Shown here piece by piece: positions 1 to 7,813 of a stretch of DNA of 64,000 bases. The stretch is taken from positions 100,817 through 164,816 of the forward strand of contig NZ_JOIU01000017.1 of NCBI RefSeq assembly GCF_000720135.1, written 5' to 3'. The notes beneath the pieces are model-generated. The model saw only the letters and a program-made list of their open reading frames with translations, did no database searches and had not been told where the DNA came from. The position numbers were made by a program, and so were the translations under genes. Origin of the DNA: Streptomyces sp. NRRL S-1022. Its GTDB lineage: Bacteria; Actinomycetota; Actinomycetes; Streptomycetales; Streptomycetaceae. Every line of letters starts with the position of its first letter. Positions within the stretch are counted from its first letter, which is position 1.

Positions 1-107
1 GCAGGCGAGCGCGGCTCCCTGGGGCGAGCCCACCGGGCCGGCCACGCCGATGACGAGCGTGGCCGCACCGGCGGCGGCCGGCAGCACTGAACGCGGGGGT
101 GTCGCAT
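1..107 (-). pseudogene. N-terminal stub of a possible secreted protein, apparently frameshifted, cut by window edge
   Basis: A minus-strand ATG at 107 has a good Shine-Dalgarno (AAGGAG, 119-114). The frame from that ATG is not signal-peptide-like, but after about four codons the frame shifted by two bases reads a convincing Ala-rich hydrophobic leader (LPAAAGAATLVIGVAGPVGS). Removing two bases from the CGCG at the junction would join start and leader. It lies divergent to the GH48 remnant and next to an imperfect CebR box, so a decayed secreted carbohydrate-active enzyme is a reasonable guess. Only about 35 codons are in the window and the mature protein is not visible. Confidence 0.3.
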
Positions 108-153
108 GAGCGACTCCTTGCAGTGTGGCGCCGTGACGGACGCGTCGACTGAA

Positions 154-167
154 TGGAACCGCTCCCA
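154..167. promoter_or_regulatory. Imperfect CebR-like operator
   Basis: TGGAACCGCTCCCA matches the cellulose-utilisation operator TGGGAGCGCTCCCA at 12 of 14 positions. It lies about 47 bases upstream of the minus-strand start at 107 and 129 bases upstream of a perfect copy, so it could serve the leftward gene. Binding is inferred from sequence only. Confidence 0.45.
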
Positions 168-267
168 CTGGTGCGAGGGACGGTAGCGCCAACTGCGCTG
201 CTTTCACAGGGCTGTTGCTTAACTTTTCTTAGATGGTCCGCTTCTGACGATTCAACTTCTCAACGTC

Positions 268-296
268 TTGACCGAACCGGCCCTGATCCTCACTAT
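268..296 (+). promoter_or_regulatory. Promoter of the GH48 remnant
   Basis: TTGACC (268-273) and CACTAT (291-296) are separated by 17 bases, a good vegetative sigma-70 layout. The last base of the -10 element is the first base of the perfect CebR box, which therefore covers the transcription start. This is classical repression geometry. Confidence 0.55.
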
Positions 297-309
297 GGGA
301 GCGCTCCCA
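296..309. promoter_or_regulatory. CebR operator, perfect 14-bp palindrome
   Basis: TGGGAGCGCTCCCA is identical to the published CebR box that controls cellulose and cello-oligosaccharide genes in Streptomyces. It overlaps the promoter at 268-296 and lies 55 bases before the ATG of the GH48 remnant. Confidence 0.8.
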
Positions 310-364
310 CTGGTTCAAGCCTTGTTCCCCCACGAGCCGCAACCCGCAAGGAGAGACCGGAACG

Positions 365-722
365 ATGGATCCCGGACGTAAGCGCAGAGCTGCGCGCCCA
401 CTGTGGAACGCCGTGGCGGCCGCATTCGCCCCACCCCTGACGATGCTCGCCACCGGCAGCAGAACCTCCTCGCCGCCTACGCGCTCAGCTCGGTTGCGGA
501 TCTGAAGCGCAAGTCGGCCAGGGGTGCTGCGGACTGGGGCAAGTCGCAAGCAGCGGCAGCTGGAGTCCTACCGTTGGCGGCAGTCCGCCGAAGGCGCCAT
601 CGCCGGCGGTGCCACCAACAGCTGGGCCGGACGCCACGCCGCCCCACCGGCCGGTACCTGGTCCATGGAACGCGTCGCGGAGTACTCCTCGGCATGGGCT
701 CGTACGCGGAACTTCTCGAATG
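365..722 (+). pseudogene. Decayed GH48-type cellulase (reducing-end cellobiohydrolase) remnant
   Basis: A strong SD precedes ATG 365, which opens a signal-peptide-like start (MDPGRKRRAARPLWNAV then Ala-rich). The frame hits TGA at 503-505. Beyond the stop, the same frame reads two blocks typical of GH48 cellulases: [17 protein letters not shown] followed by PAGT, then immediately WSMERVAEY. In intact GH48 enzymes these blocks are separated by about 30 residues, so at least one internal deletion has occurred, and the gene ends after about 120 codons where a GH48 domain needs over 600. Promoter and CebR operator survive upstream. The family assignment rests on remembered motifs. Confidence 0.55.
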
Positions 723-887
723 ACCCCCGCCCACCCTTCCGTGTACCCGGCCCCGCCGCACCACGACAGAGCCCACCAGGCCGGGCGGCCCCACCCGCGC
801 AGGGGACCGCCCGGCCCACACACACGCTTCAGCTCCGCTCACACTGCGCGGGCCGGCACTATCCGGTGGGCGGGAGCGCGGCCCGGC

Positions 888-901
888 TGGGAGCGCTCCC
901 A
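888..901. promoter_or_regulatory. Second perfect CebR operator, upstream of the repressor gene
   Basis: A second exact TGGGAGCGCTCCCA lies 217 bases before the ATG of the LacI-family gene at 1118, consistent with autoregulation or with control of a lost gene. Apart from this box, 723-1117 holds no recognisable gene. A weak TGTTGC-N16-TAAGAT promoter (1065-1092) lies just before the repressor. Confidence 0.75.
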
Positions 902-1117
902 GGTCCGGGCTGTCCGCTCTCGCCGTTCCTCCCCCCACGCGAAGCCGGCGCATGTGACCGGACCCTTCGGGCAGCGACGAGCAGTGACGACGGGCGAGCC
1001 GGACGACCGAGTACTTCCCGTGATTCCTCCTGACCGGAACCCAACTGATTACTTGCGGAAGCGGTGTTGCCCGGTTCGCGGGCCCGTAAGATCAGTGATC
1101 TCGTGGGGGAGGTGGTC

Positions 1118-2140
1118 ATGGTCAAGCGACGCCCTGGTACGCCGACGCTGGAAGAGGTGGCCGCCCATGCCGGGGTGGGGCGGGGCACGGTCTCCCGAGT
1201 CATCAACAACGCGGCCGGTGTGAAGGAGTCGACACGCCGGGCCGTGCAGCAGGCCATCGAGGAGCTGGGGTACGTGCCCAATCTCGCGGCCCGCTCCCTG
1301 GCCGGGCGGCGGGCCGACGCCGTGGCCCTCGTCCTCACGGAGCCGGACTGGAGGCAGTTCGCGGAGCCGTTCTTCTCCGAGATCGTCCGTTCGCTCGGAG
1401 ACGCGCTGGTGGACACCGGGATGCAGCTGCTGCTGACCCTGGTCCGCTCCGAGGCCGAACGGCAGCGCTTCCTGGAGTACGCCCGCGGCGGCCGTGTCGA
1501 CGGCATCCTGTTGATATCCGTGCACGCTAATGATCGGTTGCCGGACATGCTCGCCGAGGCACGGTTGCCGACCGTGCTGCTGGGGCGCCGCTCGGGTGAC
1601 GAGTACGTCAGTTACGTGGACGCCGACAACGTGGGCGGTGCCCGAAGCGCCGTATCGCACCTGCTGGAACGGGGCCGTAGAACCATCGCGACCATCACCG
1701 GACCGCTCGACATGTACGCCGCCCAGTCCCGGCTGCGCGGCTACCAGGATGCCCTTGCGCTGGCCGGGCTGAAGGTCACGCGATCCTTGGTCGCGGAGGG
1801 CGACTTCACGGAGGACAGCGGGCGCCGGGCCATGGCGGAACTCCTGGAACGGCACCCGGAGATCGATGGTGTCCTCGCCGCGTCGGACACGACGGCGGTG
1901 GGGGCCCTGCACACGTTGCGCGCGGCGGGGCGACGGGTGCCGGAGGATGTCGCCGTGATCGGCTTCGACGACTTTCCGCTGGCGCAGAGCACGAAGCCGC
2001 GCCTGACCACGGTGCGTCAGCCGCTGGAGGAGATCGGCCGGGCCATGGTCAGGCTGCTGATGGAGGAGATGGAAGAGCCGGCCGTGGCCTGGCGGCACGT
2101 GATCCTCCGTACGGAACTGGTCGTCCGCGAGTCGTCCTGA
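1118..2140 (+). CDS. cebR: CebR-like LacI-family repressor of cellulose/cello-oligosaccharide genes
   Basis: A 340-residue LacI/GalR regulator. The N-terminal helix-turn-helix reads PTLEEVAAHAGVGRGTVSRV, the form found in CebR proteins, followed by the hinge region (NLAARSLAGRR) and a periplasmic-binding-protein-like sensor domain ending in the usual VIGFDDFPLAQSTKPRLTTVRQP. CebR proteins bind TGGGAGCGCTCCCA and release it on binding cello-oligosaccharides. Two perfect boxes lie upstream. ATG 1118 is preferred over an in-frame start at 1064 because GGGGGAGG lies at correct spacing and the DNA-binding domain starts right after it. No cebEFG transporter genes are visible nearby, so this could be a paralogue of the main CebR. 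Confidence 0.8.
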   Translation: MVKRRPGTPTLEEVAAHAGVGRGTVSRVINNAAGVKESTRRAVQQAIEELGYVPNLAARSLAGRRADAVALVLTEPDWRQFAEPFFSEIVRSLGDALVDTGMQLLLTLVRSEAERQRFLEYARGGRVDGILLISVHANDRLPDMLAEARLPTVLLGRRSGDEYVSYVDADNVGGARSAVSHLLERGRRTIATITGPLDMYAAQSRLRGYQDALALAGLKVTRSLVAEGDFTEDSGRRAMAELLERHPEIDGVLAASDTTAVGALHTLRAAGRRVPEDVAVIGFDDFPLAQSTKPRLTTVRQPLEEIGRAMVRLLMEEMEEPAVAWRHVILRTELVVRESS

Positions 2141-2215
2141 CGACCGTCTTCCGCTGCCGGAGGAGCGCCCGACCGGCCCCCGGCCCCCCGTCCCTCCTTC
2201 GCGCGAGCGGAGGCG

Positions 2216-3178
2216 TCAGTGCCGGGCGAACTGGACGCGGGTGGGCTGTACGACGTTCGGCCGCAAGGCCATGCCGCCGACGGTCAGTTGTTCCCCGTAG
2301 ATGTCCGTGAGTCTGATCGTGCCGCCGCATCCGCCGCCGTCCGCGGAGATGAAGTAGTCGTAGTCGGTGCGGGGCAGCCGCCGCCAGCCGCCCGCGGTAC
2401 GGACTTCCAGCCGTGCGACGGGATTCCGGTGGCCGATCGCCTGGACACCGCACCAATAGCGGCTGGACCCGGTCTTGTACCTGAGGGAGACCGTGTCGGA
2501 CGTGTCGGGACTCACCAGGCTCCAGGTGATCGGGATCCGTCCGAGTTCGGGGGCGGCGAGCTTGGCGAAGGCCTGTTCACTGAGGTCGAGTTGCCCGGGT
2601 GCGCAGGGAAGCGGGCATTCGTTGGTGATGCGCACGGTGACCGAGGCTCCGTTCGCCGCGCGAACGCGCACGTACGCGCCGCACGCCTTGGACGTCTCGT
2701 AGTCGGTGGTGTTCATCGCCGCGATCATGAGGTCGGTGCTCGGTCCGAACAGGCAGGCGCCGTCTCCGTTGCCGGCCTGGTAGGAGGTGGCGACGCCTCG
2801 GTAGGTGGTCCCGGGCCTGATCCGTCCCGCGAGCGATGTCGTGCCGGAGGCCGTGCGCGGGGGTTGCGGGGTGCGGGTGGACGAGGGCTTCGTCGTCGCG
2901 GTGGCCGCGGCGGGCGTCGGGGTCGGTGAGCCGGCCGGGGTCGCGGAGGCGGTCGAGGCGGCCGGGGAGGGGGCGCTCGACCTGGTCGCGGTGGTGGCTC
3001 CGGTTCGGGGGGTGGTGACGGAGGCGGCCGCGGCGGGCTGTGCATCGGCCCGGTGGCCGGGGCGCATCGCCACCACCAGGTAGGCGAGAAGGGCCGTGGA
3101 GACGAGCCCCAATACCGTACCCAGCATGATCCTGCGTCTGTGCCTGCGCTGCCGCGCGGCCTGCCGTGCTGTCTTCAT
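2216..3178 (-). CDS. Secreted expansin-like protein
   Basis: 320 residues. A basic start (MKTARQAARQRRHRRR) leads into a membrane segment (GTVLGLVSTALLAYLVVAM), then a Ser/Thr/Pro/Ala linker of about 80 residues, then the expansin module. That module shows a double-psi beta-barrel segment (GVATSYQAGNGDGACLFG, ITNECPLPCAPGQLDLS with the conserved Asp) and a C-terminal domain (GHRNPVARLEV, YDYFISADGGGCGG, LTDIYGEQL) like the CBM63 part of bacterial EXLX1 proteins. Expansins loosen cellulose or peptidoglycan without hydrolysis. Position beside cebR and the GH48 remnant supports a plant-wall role. The leader may act as a signal anchor. Confidence 0.75.
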   Translation of the reverse strand: MKTARQAARQRRHRRRIMLGTVLGLVSTALLAYLVVAMRPGHRADAQPAAAASVTTPRTGATTATRSSAPSPAASTASATPAGSPTPTPAAATATTKPSSTRTPQPPRTASGTTSLAGRIRPGTTYRGVATSYQAGNGDGACLFGPSTDLMIAAMNTTDYETSKACGAYVRVRAANGASVTVRITNECPLPCAPGQLDLSEQAFAKLAAPELGRIPITWSLVSPDTSDTVSLRYKTGSSRYWCGVQAIGHRNPVARLEVRTAGGWRRLPRTDYDYFISADGGGCGGTIRLTDIYGEQLTVGGMALRPNVVQPTRVQFARH

Positions 3179-3302
3179 ACCCGTCCGTTCGGAAGATCGA
3201 GCCGATGGTGCACTCCCTGGTGGCCACCGGAGGCGCAAAGGTTGCCGCCGGATTCCCGGAGTTCCGCCGGCCGGCGGCCGGCGGCCGTGCGAGGATCGCC
3301 GC

Positions 3303-3812
3303 GTGAATGATCTACGACTCCGCACGGCCACCGAGGCCGACTCGGCTGTCCTCGTCCGGCTGCGTGACGACGCTGCACGCTGGATGGTGGCCCGCGGTAT
3401 CACGGGGCAGTGGCGGCCGGGAGAACTGGACGAGGACCACTTCGGCCGGGTCATGGCGCACGGCGAGGTCTGGCTCGCTGAGATCGGCGGTCGTGTCGCC
3501 GGCGCCTGGGAGCTGTGGTGGGACGACGAGGCCGCCTGGGGTTCGCAGCCGCCCGTAGCCGGATACGTGCACCGGCTCATGGTGGACCGGTGCGTCGCCG
3601 CGCCCGGAACGGGGAGACTGCTGCTGAGTGCCGCCGAGCGCAGAGTTGCCGAGGCGGGACGGACATGCGTGCGTCTGGACTGCCTGGCCGGCAACGCCCC
3701 GCTCAACTCCTACTACCAGCAGGCCGGTTACCGCATCGTGGGCCACAAGAAGGGCAAACCGCAGCCGAACGGGCCGGCCAAGTCCTTCACCCTGCTGGAA
3801 AAGGAGCTTTGA
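3303..3812 (+). CDS. GNAT-family N-acetyltransferase
   Basis: 169 residues from GTG 3303 (VNDLRLRTATEADSAVLVRL). The single-domain GNAT fold is clear: beta-1 start, the central YVHRLMVDR strand, an acetyl-CoA loop that is unusual (CVAAPGTGRLLLSAAE rather than RGxGxG/A), and the C-terminal LDCLAGNAPLNSYYQQAGYR, typical of small-molecule acetyltransferases. Substrate unknown. It is divergent from the expansin gene and 65 bases ahead of another GNAT gene. Confidence 0.75.
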   Translation: MNDLRLRTATEADSAVLVRLRDDAARWMVARGITGQWRPGELDEDHFGRVMAHGEVWLAEIGGRVAGAWELWWDDEAAWGSQPPVAGYVHRLMVDRCVAAPGTGRLLLSAAERRVAEAGRTCVRLDCLAGNAPLNSYYQQAGYRIVGHKKGKPQPNGPAKSFTLLEKEL

Positions 3813-3877
3813 CCGGAGATCGGGGCGCGTCCGCGGCAACCAACCCACCGCATCGCACGGATCAGGGACGATGAAGT

Positions 3878-4756
3878 ATGCGCCCGGAGGACTGGCACCT
3901 CACCGAAGACATCGACGAGTTCCTCGCCCGAGCCGGCGACTTCCTGCGCTCGCGCCCCGCCCTGCACAACACGCCGCTGACAGTACTGGAGAGACTGCGC
4001 ACGCGCGGGTCGGACGCGTACGGCGCGGGAGTCACCGTCTTCGGACGGCTGGAGTCAGGGGGTGAAGTCCGCGCCGCCTTCTACCGCCTCGCGACCCGGC
4101 GGGTGACGCTCACCCCCCTCACCACCGAGCAGGCCGACACCCTCGCCGCCCGTCTGACCGGCCTCGGCCGCCCGGTGTCCGGCGTCACCGCGGACCACGA
4201 CACCGCCACCGCCTTCGCCGAGGCATGGCAGCGGCACACGGGCGCAACGGCCGAAGCGCACTGGTGGGGCCGTCTGCACCGGCTCGGTCCGCTCACGCCG
4301 CCGGAGCCGCGTCCCGAGGGCCGGGCTCGTCTCGCGGGAGAACACGACCATGAGCAAGTCATCCGGTGGTGCAACGAGTTCGCCGCCGACGTGGGGGAGG
4401 CCCCCACCCTGGACGCCGACTCCTGGCCCGACTCCCGCTTCGCCGACAAGCACTTCACCTTCTGGGAGGACCCGGACGGCACCCCCGTCTCCATGGCCGG
4501 CTCGACTTCCCTGGTCGGCGGCATGATCCGAGTGGACCCCGTCTACACCCCGGCCCACCTCAGGGGCCGCGGCTACGCAGGCGCCGTGACCGTCGAGGTG
4601 ACCCGAACCGCACTCACCGCAGGCGCGACGGACGTCGTCCTGTTCACCAACCCGGCCAACCCCACCAGCAACGCCCTCTACCAGCGCATCGGATACCTTC
4701 CGATCGCGGACTTCACCGGCTACAGGTTCTCCCAGGACGCACGGGACGCCGGCTAG
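3878..4756 (+). CDS. GNAT-family acetyltransferase with N-terminal extension
   Basis: 292 residues, about twice a single GNAT domain. The C-terminal half is a canonical GNAT: RVDPVYTPAHLRGRGYAGAVTVEV carries the acetyl-CoA binding loop (RGRGYA), followed by FTNPANPTSNALYQRIGY. The N-terminal half (AFYRLATRRVTLTPLTTEQ) looks like a degenerate first GNAT domain, as in other Streptomyces proteins of this size. The substrate cannot be read from sequence. Confidence 0.75.
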   Translation: MRPEDWHLTEDIDEFLARAGDFLRSRPALHNTPLTVLERLRTRGSDAYGAGVTVFGRLESGGEVRAAFYRLATRRVTLTPLTTEQADTLAARLTGLGRPVSGVTADHDTATAFAEAWQRHTGATAEAHWWGRLHRLGPLTPPEPRPEGRARLAGEHDHEQVIRWCNEFAADVGEAPTLDADSWPDSRFADKHFTFWEDPDGTPVSMAGSTSLVGGMIRVDPVYTPAHLRGRGYAGAVTVEVTRTALTAGATDVVLFTNPANPTSNALYQRIGYLPIADFTGYRFSQDARDAG

Positions 4757-5091
4757 GGACGCGCGGATCGGTCGGAGCATCGCGGCACGTCGGCGCCGAC
4801 GCCGCCACCATGACCCGCACCATCCAGCGCCTGGAGAAGGCCGGCTTCGTGCGCCGTGTGCGCTCCACCAGCGACAAGCGGTCCGTCCTCGTCGAACCCA
4901 CCGCCGCCAGCCAGGCCCTGCGCCAACAGGTCGAAGACCTCTGGGCCCGCCTTGAGGACTACGTGGCCGGCGACCTCACCGACACCGAACGCGGCGAGAC
5001 CGTCGCCGTCCTGGAACGCCTCGAAACCGCCCTGGCCGCCCACCTCGGCGACGCCGAACCGCCCTCGCGCCCCGGTACGCCCGACGCCTGA
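4757..5091 (+). pseudogene. MarR-family regulator lacking its N-terminus
   Basis: From about 4790 the frame reads GADAATMTRTIQRLEKAGFVRRVRS, the recognition helix and wing of a MarR regulator, then DKRSVLVEPTAAS and the C-terminal dimerisation helices to TGA 5091. The first 50 or so residues of a normal MarR are absent. The only in-frame ATG (4810) is inside the recognition helix, and the gene abuts the stop of the upstream acetyltransferase. It is a truncated, probably non-functional gene; high third-position GC suggests recent loss. Confidence 0.6.
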
Positions 5092-5122
5092 GACGCCTGG
5101 CCGGACAGCCGGGTGCGATATC

Positions 5123-5138
5123 GGTAACAGCTGTTACC
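5123..5138. promoter_or_regulatory. Perfect 16-bp palindrome, likely antitoxin operator
   Basis: GGTAACAGCTGTTACC is a perfect 16-bp palindrome ending 8 bases before the start of a ribbon-helix-helix gene. RHH antitoxins normally repress their own operon through such sites. The AT-rich arms stand out locally, and the site covers the region where -10 and ribosome binding site would lie. Confidence 0.65.
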
Positions 5139-5146
5139 ATGCCGGT

Positions 5147-5386
5147 ATGGCGAAGACACAGCTGGGTGCGCGCGTGGACGAGGACATCGCGGAACTCGCG
5201 AGGAAGCGCGCCGCCGACCTCGGACTGAGCATCGGCGACTACCTCGCCCGGCTCGTGCAGGACGACGCCAGCGGACTGCGCGCCCGCGCGGTCGACGCGG
5301 CCGCCCGGTTCCTGGCCGACCACCAGGCCGTCTTCGACGAGGCCGAACAGGAGCAGCAGACGCCTCCGGGAGCGCGCGCGGCCTGA
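5147..5386 (+). CDS. Ribbon-helix-helix antitoxin
   Basis: 79 residues. The N-terminal MAKTQLGARVDEDIAELARKRA followed by LGLSIGDYLARLVQDD is a CopG/ParD-like ribbon-helix-helix DNA-binding domain (beta strand, helix, turn, helix). The C-terminal tail (RFLADHQAVFDEAEQEQQT) is the kind of region that wraps the toxin. Its stop overlaps the next ATG by one base (TGATG), implying translational coupling to the Fic-like toxin. The palindrome just upstream is the probable autoregulatory operator. Confidence 0.75.
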   Translation: MAKTQLGARVDEDIAELARKRAADLGLSIGDYLARLVQDDASGLRARAVDAAARFLADHQAVFDEAEQEQQTPPGARAA

Positions 5387-5763
5387 TGGAACTGCACATC
5401 GACGTCCCCTGGATCCTCCAGGTCGCCGAGGCCGCCGGCGCGAACGACCCGGCCCCCGACGACTACGGCGTTCCCGTCTCCGCGATCGCCCGCCACCGGG
5501 CCGAACTGTTCGAGCAGCCCGTCTACGACGGTCCCTACGCCAAAGCAGCCGCCCTGGTGCACACGCTCGGCCGATGCCGCTGGCTGGAGCGCTCCAACCT
5601 CGCCGTCGCCGCGGCCACCGGCGTGATGTACCTGGAAGCCGCGGGGATCCCCGTCAAGCCCGCCCGCGAGGACGCCATCGCCCTCAAGGACCTGCTCCTC
5701 GACCCCACCTGCACCGCCGGCCGGATCGCCGCCTTGCTGCGGACATGGCCCACCGCCACCTGA
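5386..5763 (+). CDS. Fic/Doc-like toxin component
   Basis: 125 residues, the size of Doc-type toxins. The order (IDVPWILQVAEAAG, DYGVPVSAIARHRAELFEQPVYDG, KAAALVHTLGRCRWLERSN, AVMYL-like helix) follows Doc and matches a Streptomyces family annotated as Fic-type toxin. The Fic active-site motif HxFx(D/E)GNxxxR is badly degenerate: only His59 and a shifted Asn71 are recognisable, and the DGN core that binds nucleotide phosphate is missing. AMPylation or EF-Tu phosphorylation cannot be assumed. Translationally coupled to the RHH antitoxin. Confidence 0.65.
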   Translation: MELHIDVPWILQVAEAAGANDPAPDDYGVPVSAIARHRAELFEQPVYDGPYAKAAALVHTLGRCRWLERSNLAVAAATGVMYLEAAGIPVKPAREDAIALKDLLLDPTCTAGRIAALLRTWPTAT

Positions 5764-6006
5764 CGCCGTCGCCGTATCGGCAGCCTTCGGTTCCACCGGG
5801 CCGGCCGCACAGCTACCGACCCGGCACGGGTGCGTCAACAGGGGCCGGATGCGGGACCAGACCACCGGCGATAGCATGAAAACAGCGGCCGCGCGAGCCC
5901 AGTCAACCGGTGGCCGAATCCCCGTGGCGTCGCTTTCCTTCCTCCGTGCGCCTTCGTGTTGCTCGTTCTCTGGGCCCGCAGACTGCGGGAAGGGAGACAG
6001 AACACG

Positions 6007-7761
6007 ATGAGTGAGACGGACACCCTCGTCGCCGTCGAGAAGGCCGAAGTGGGCTACCACGAAGGGTTCTCGAACGGCCACTACAACAACCATCAGAAGT
6101 TTTCTCCCGCCGTTCCCGGACTGGAGTGGTCGCAGAACCAGTCATGGTGTCAGACCTTCCAGTCGTGGGCCTTCCAGCAGGCCGGACTGAAGAGCCTGGC
6201 ACCTGTGACCGCGTCCTGCGCGACGGCGGTCGACTGGTACAAGAGCCGCGGCAGATTCTCGTTCTACCCCGCCATCGGGGCGATGGTGTTCTTCGGCCAC
6301 ACGGGAGGCGAACACGTCGGACTCGTCTACAAGTACGACGCGGACTACGCGTACACCATCGAGGGGAACACCAACGCCAACGGTTCCTCCGAGGGCGACG
6401 GGGTGTACCGGAAGAAGCGGGCCCGCCGGGACAGCAACCTCTACGGATACGGACTGCCGAAGTTCGCGGAGGGCATCGTCACGGCCGACCCGGGTCTGAA
6501 GGGCAAGCCCGGATACACGTACATGGCCGCCGCGTCGTCCCGCGAGGCCCAGCCCCTGCCCGTGGCAGAGGCCGAAGAGGCGCTGCCGTGGGTGTCCTCG
6601 CACCAGCTCGCCTGGGCGGCCACTCATCCCACGGCCGAGGAACAGACCGCGGGAAACGGCTCCGGCCCCACGGCGGACGACGTCGCTCACGTACAGGATG
6701 CGTTGGAGAAGGTCCTGGGTGTCGCCCCCGACGACCCGCACTCCCTGTTCGAAGCGGAGACACAGGAGCTCTTCGAACGGTTCCGGAGGGAGAAGCTGGG
6801 CTACGGCGAGGCGGACGGCCATGGCGTTCCCGGCACGCGGGAGCTGGTCGAACTGGGCAGGCAGTCGGAGCTGTTCAACGTCAGGGCGGGTTCGTCCCCG
6901 GCCGTCGAGCAGCCCTGGGTCAGCTTCAACCAGGTGGTCTGGGCGTCGACGCACAGTGCCGAGGAGGAGCACGCCCAGCCGGACGGCAGGGCCGGCCCGA
7001 AGGCCGACGTGGCGCTGGTGCAGGAGGCGCTGGAGAGGGTCATGCACACGGTCGTGACCGATGAACGCGGGATCTTCGAGGCCGCCACCCAGGACCTCTA
7101 CGACGAGTTCCGTCGTGCGGTGCTGCACTTCTCCGGCAGTGACGCCGCCGGGACACCCGGCGTGCAGTCGCTGACGGAACTCGGGCAGTTCGCCGGGCTG
7201 TTCCGGGTGCACGCCGGTTTCCCGGTGGACGGGGCCACGGTTGCCGCCGCCGTCGAGACCATGGGGCAGCTCGACCCGAAGCAGGTGACGTTCCACCGGC
7301 ACCTGCCCGACGGCAAACTGGAGGACTGGATCGCCCAGGCGTGCACGGCGGCCGGGGTCCAGGCGAGCGGCTACTGGGTGAAGGGCTTCAGGACAGCCGT
7401 CGCGCGCGAGTCCTCCGGCAACCCCAACGCCTGCAACATGTGGGACCGCAACGCCGTGACGCCGGCCGGCTTCAGCAAGGTCAAGGATTTCGGGGACGGC
7501 TATCTGCGCGACGGGCGGATCATCCGGCTGAACGGAACCCTCACGCACTTCCAGTGCTCCCGGGGCATCGTGCAGTGCATTCCGCAGACGTTCGCCCAGC
7601 GCCACGCTCCCGGCACCTCGGTGAACATCTACGACCCCGTGGCATGCATCGCCGCCGCGATGCGGTACGTCCGCAGCCGGTACGGCGTCGCCGTCGACGG
7701 GTCCGATCTCGCCAAGAAGGTCCAGCAGTTCGACCCCAACCGGCGTCCCCACGGGTACTGA
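6007..7761 (+). CDS. Multidomain cell-wall hydrolase: CHAP amidase/peptidase plus lysozyme-like C-terminus
   Basis: 584 residues from ATG 6007, after AAGGGAG. Residues 1-150 form a CHAP domain with catalytic Cys48 (SWCQTFQSWAF) and His103 (GGEHVGLVYKY) and a third polar residue near Asn121 (IEGNTN). Two related modules of about 115 residues follow (LPWVSSHQLAWAATHP and QPWVSFNQVVWASTHS), each with a VQ(D/E)ALE helix and FxxxTQxLxxxFRR like a peptidoglycan-binding fold. The last 170 residues resemble phage lytic transglycosylase/lysozyme ends (AVARESSGNPNA, SRGIVQCIPQTFAQRHAPG, CIAAAMRYVRSRYG). No signal peptide is visible, so export would need a holin, a phage-tail-like particle or another route. 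No phage genes surround it. Confidence 0.7.
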   Translation: MSETDTLVAVEKAEVGYHEGFSNGHYNNHQKFSPAVPGLEWSQNQSWCQTFQSWAFQQAGLKSLAPVTASCATAVDWYKSRGRFSFYPAIGAMVFFGHTGGEHVGLVYKYDADYAYTIEGNTNANGSSEGDGVYRKKRARRDSNLYGYGLPKFAEGIVTADPGLKGKPGYTYMAAASSREAQPLPVAEAEEALPWVSSHQLAWAATHPTAEEQTAGNGSGPTADDVAHVQDALEKVLGVAPDDPHSLFEAETQELFERFRREKLGYGEADGHGVPGTRELVELGRQSELFNVRAGSSPAVEQPWVSFNQVVWASTHSAEEEHAQPDGRAGPKADVALVQEALERVMHTVVTDERGIFEAATQDLYDEFRRAVLHFSGSDAAGTPGVQSLTELGQFAGLFRVHAGFPVDGATVAAAVETMGQLDPKQVTFHRHLPDGKLEDWIAQACTAAGVQASGYWVKGFRTAVARESSGNPNACNMWDRNAVTPAGFSKVKDFGDGYLRDGRIIRLNGTLTHFQCSRGIVQCIPQTFAQRHAPGTSVNIYDPVACIAAAMRYVRSRYGVAVDGSDLAKKVQQFDPNRRPHGY

Positions 7762-7813
7762 ACAGGCGCCACCGCGGGGGCCAGGGGCGACCCCGGACCC
7801 CGCCCTACGGCGC

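Noticed and set aside
1064..1117. Longer N-terminus for the CebR-like protein
   Set aside because: No ribosome site at 1064. The extra 18 residues precede the DNA-binding domain and are not typical of the family, while ATG 1118 has a strong site.
5386..5763. Calling the toxin an active AMP-transferase
   Set aside because: The HxFx(D/E)GN core is missing; only the family-like layout and one histidine remain.
6007..7761. Prophage remnant
   Set aside because: Neighbouring genes are chromosomal (toxin-antitoxin, SDR, AraC). There are no structural, integrase or packaging genes and no att-like direct repeats.
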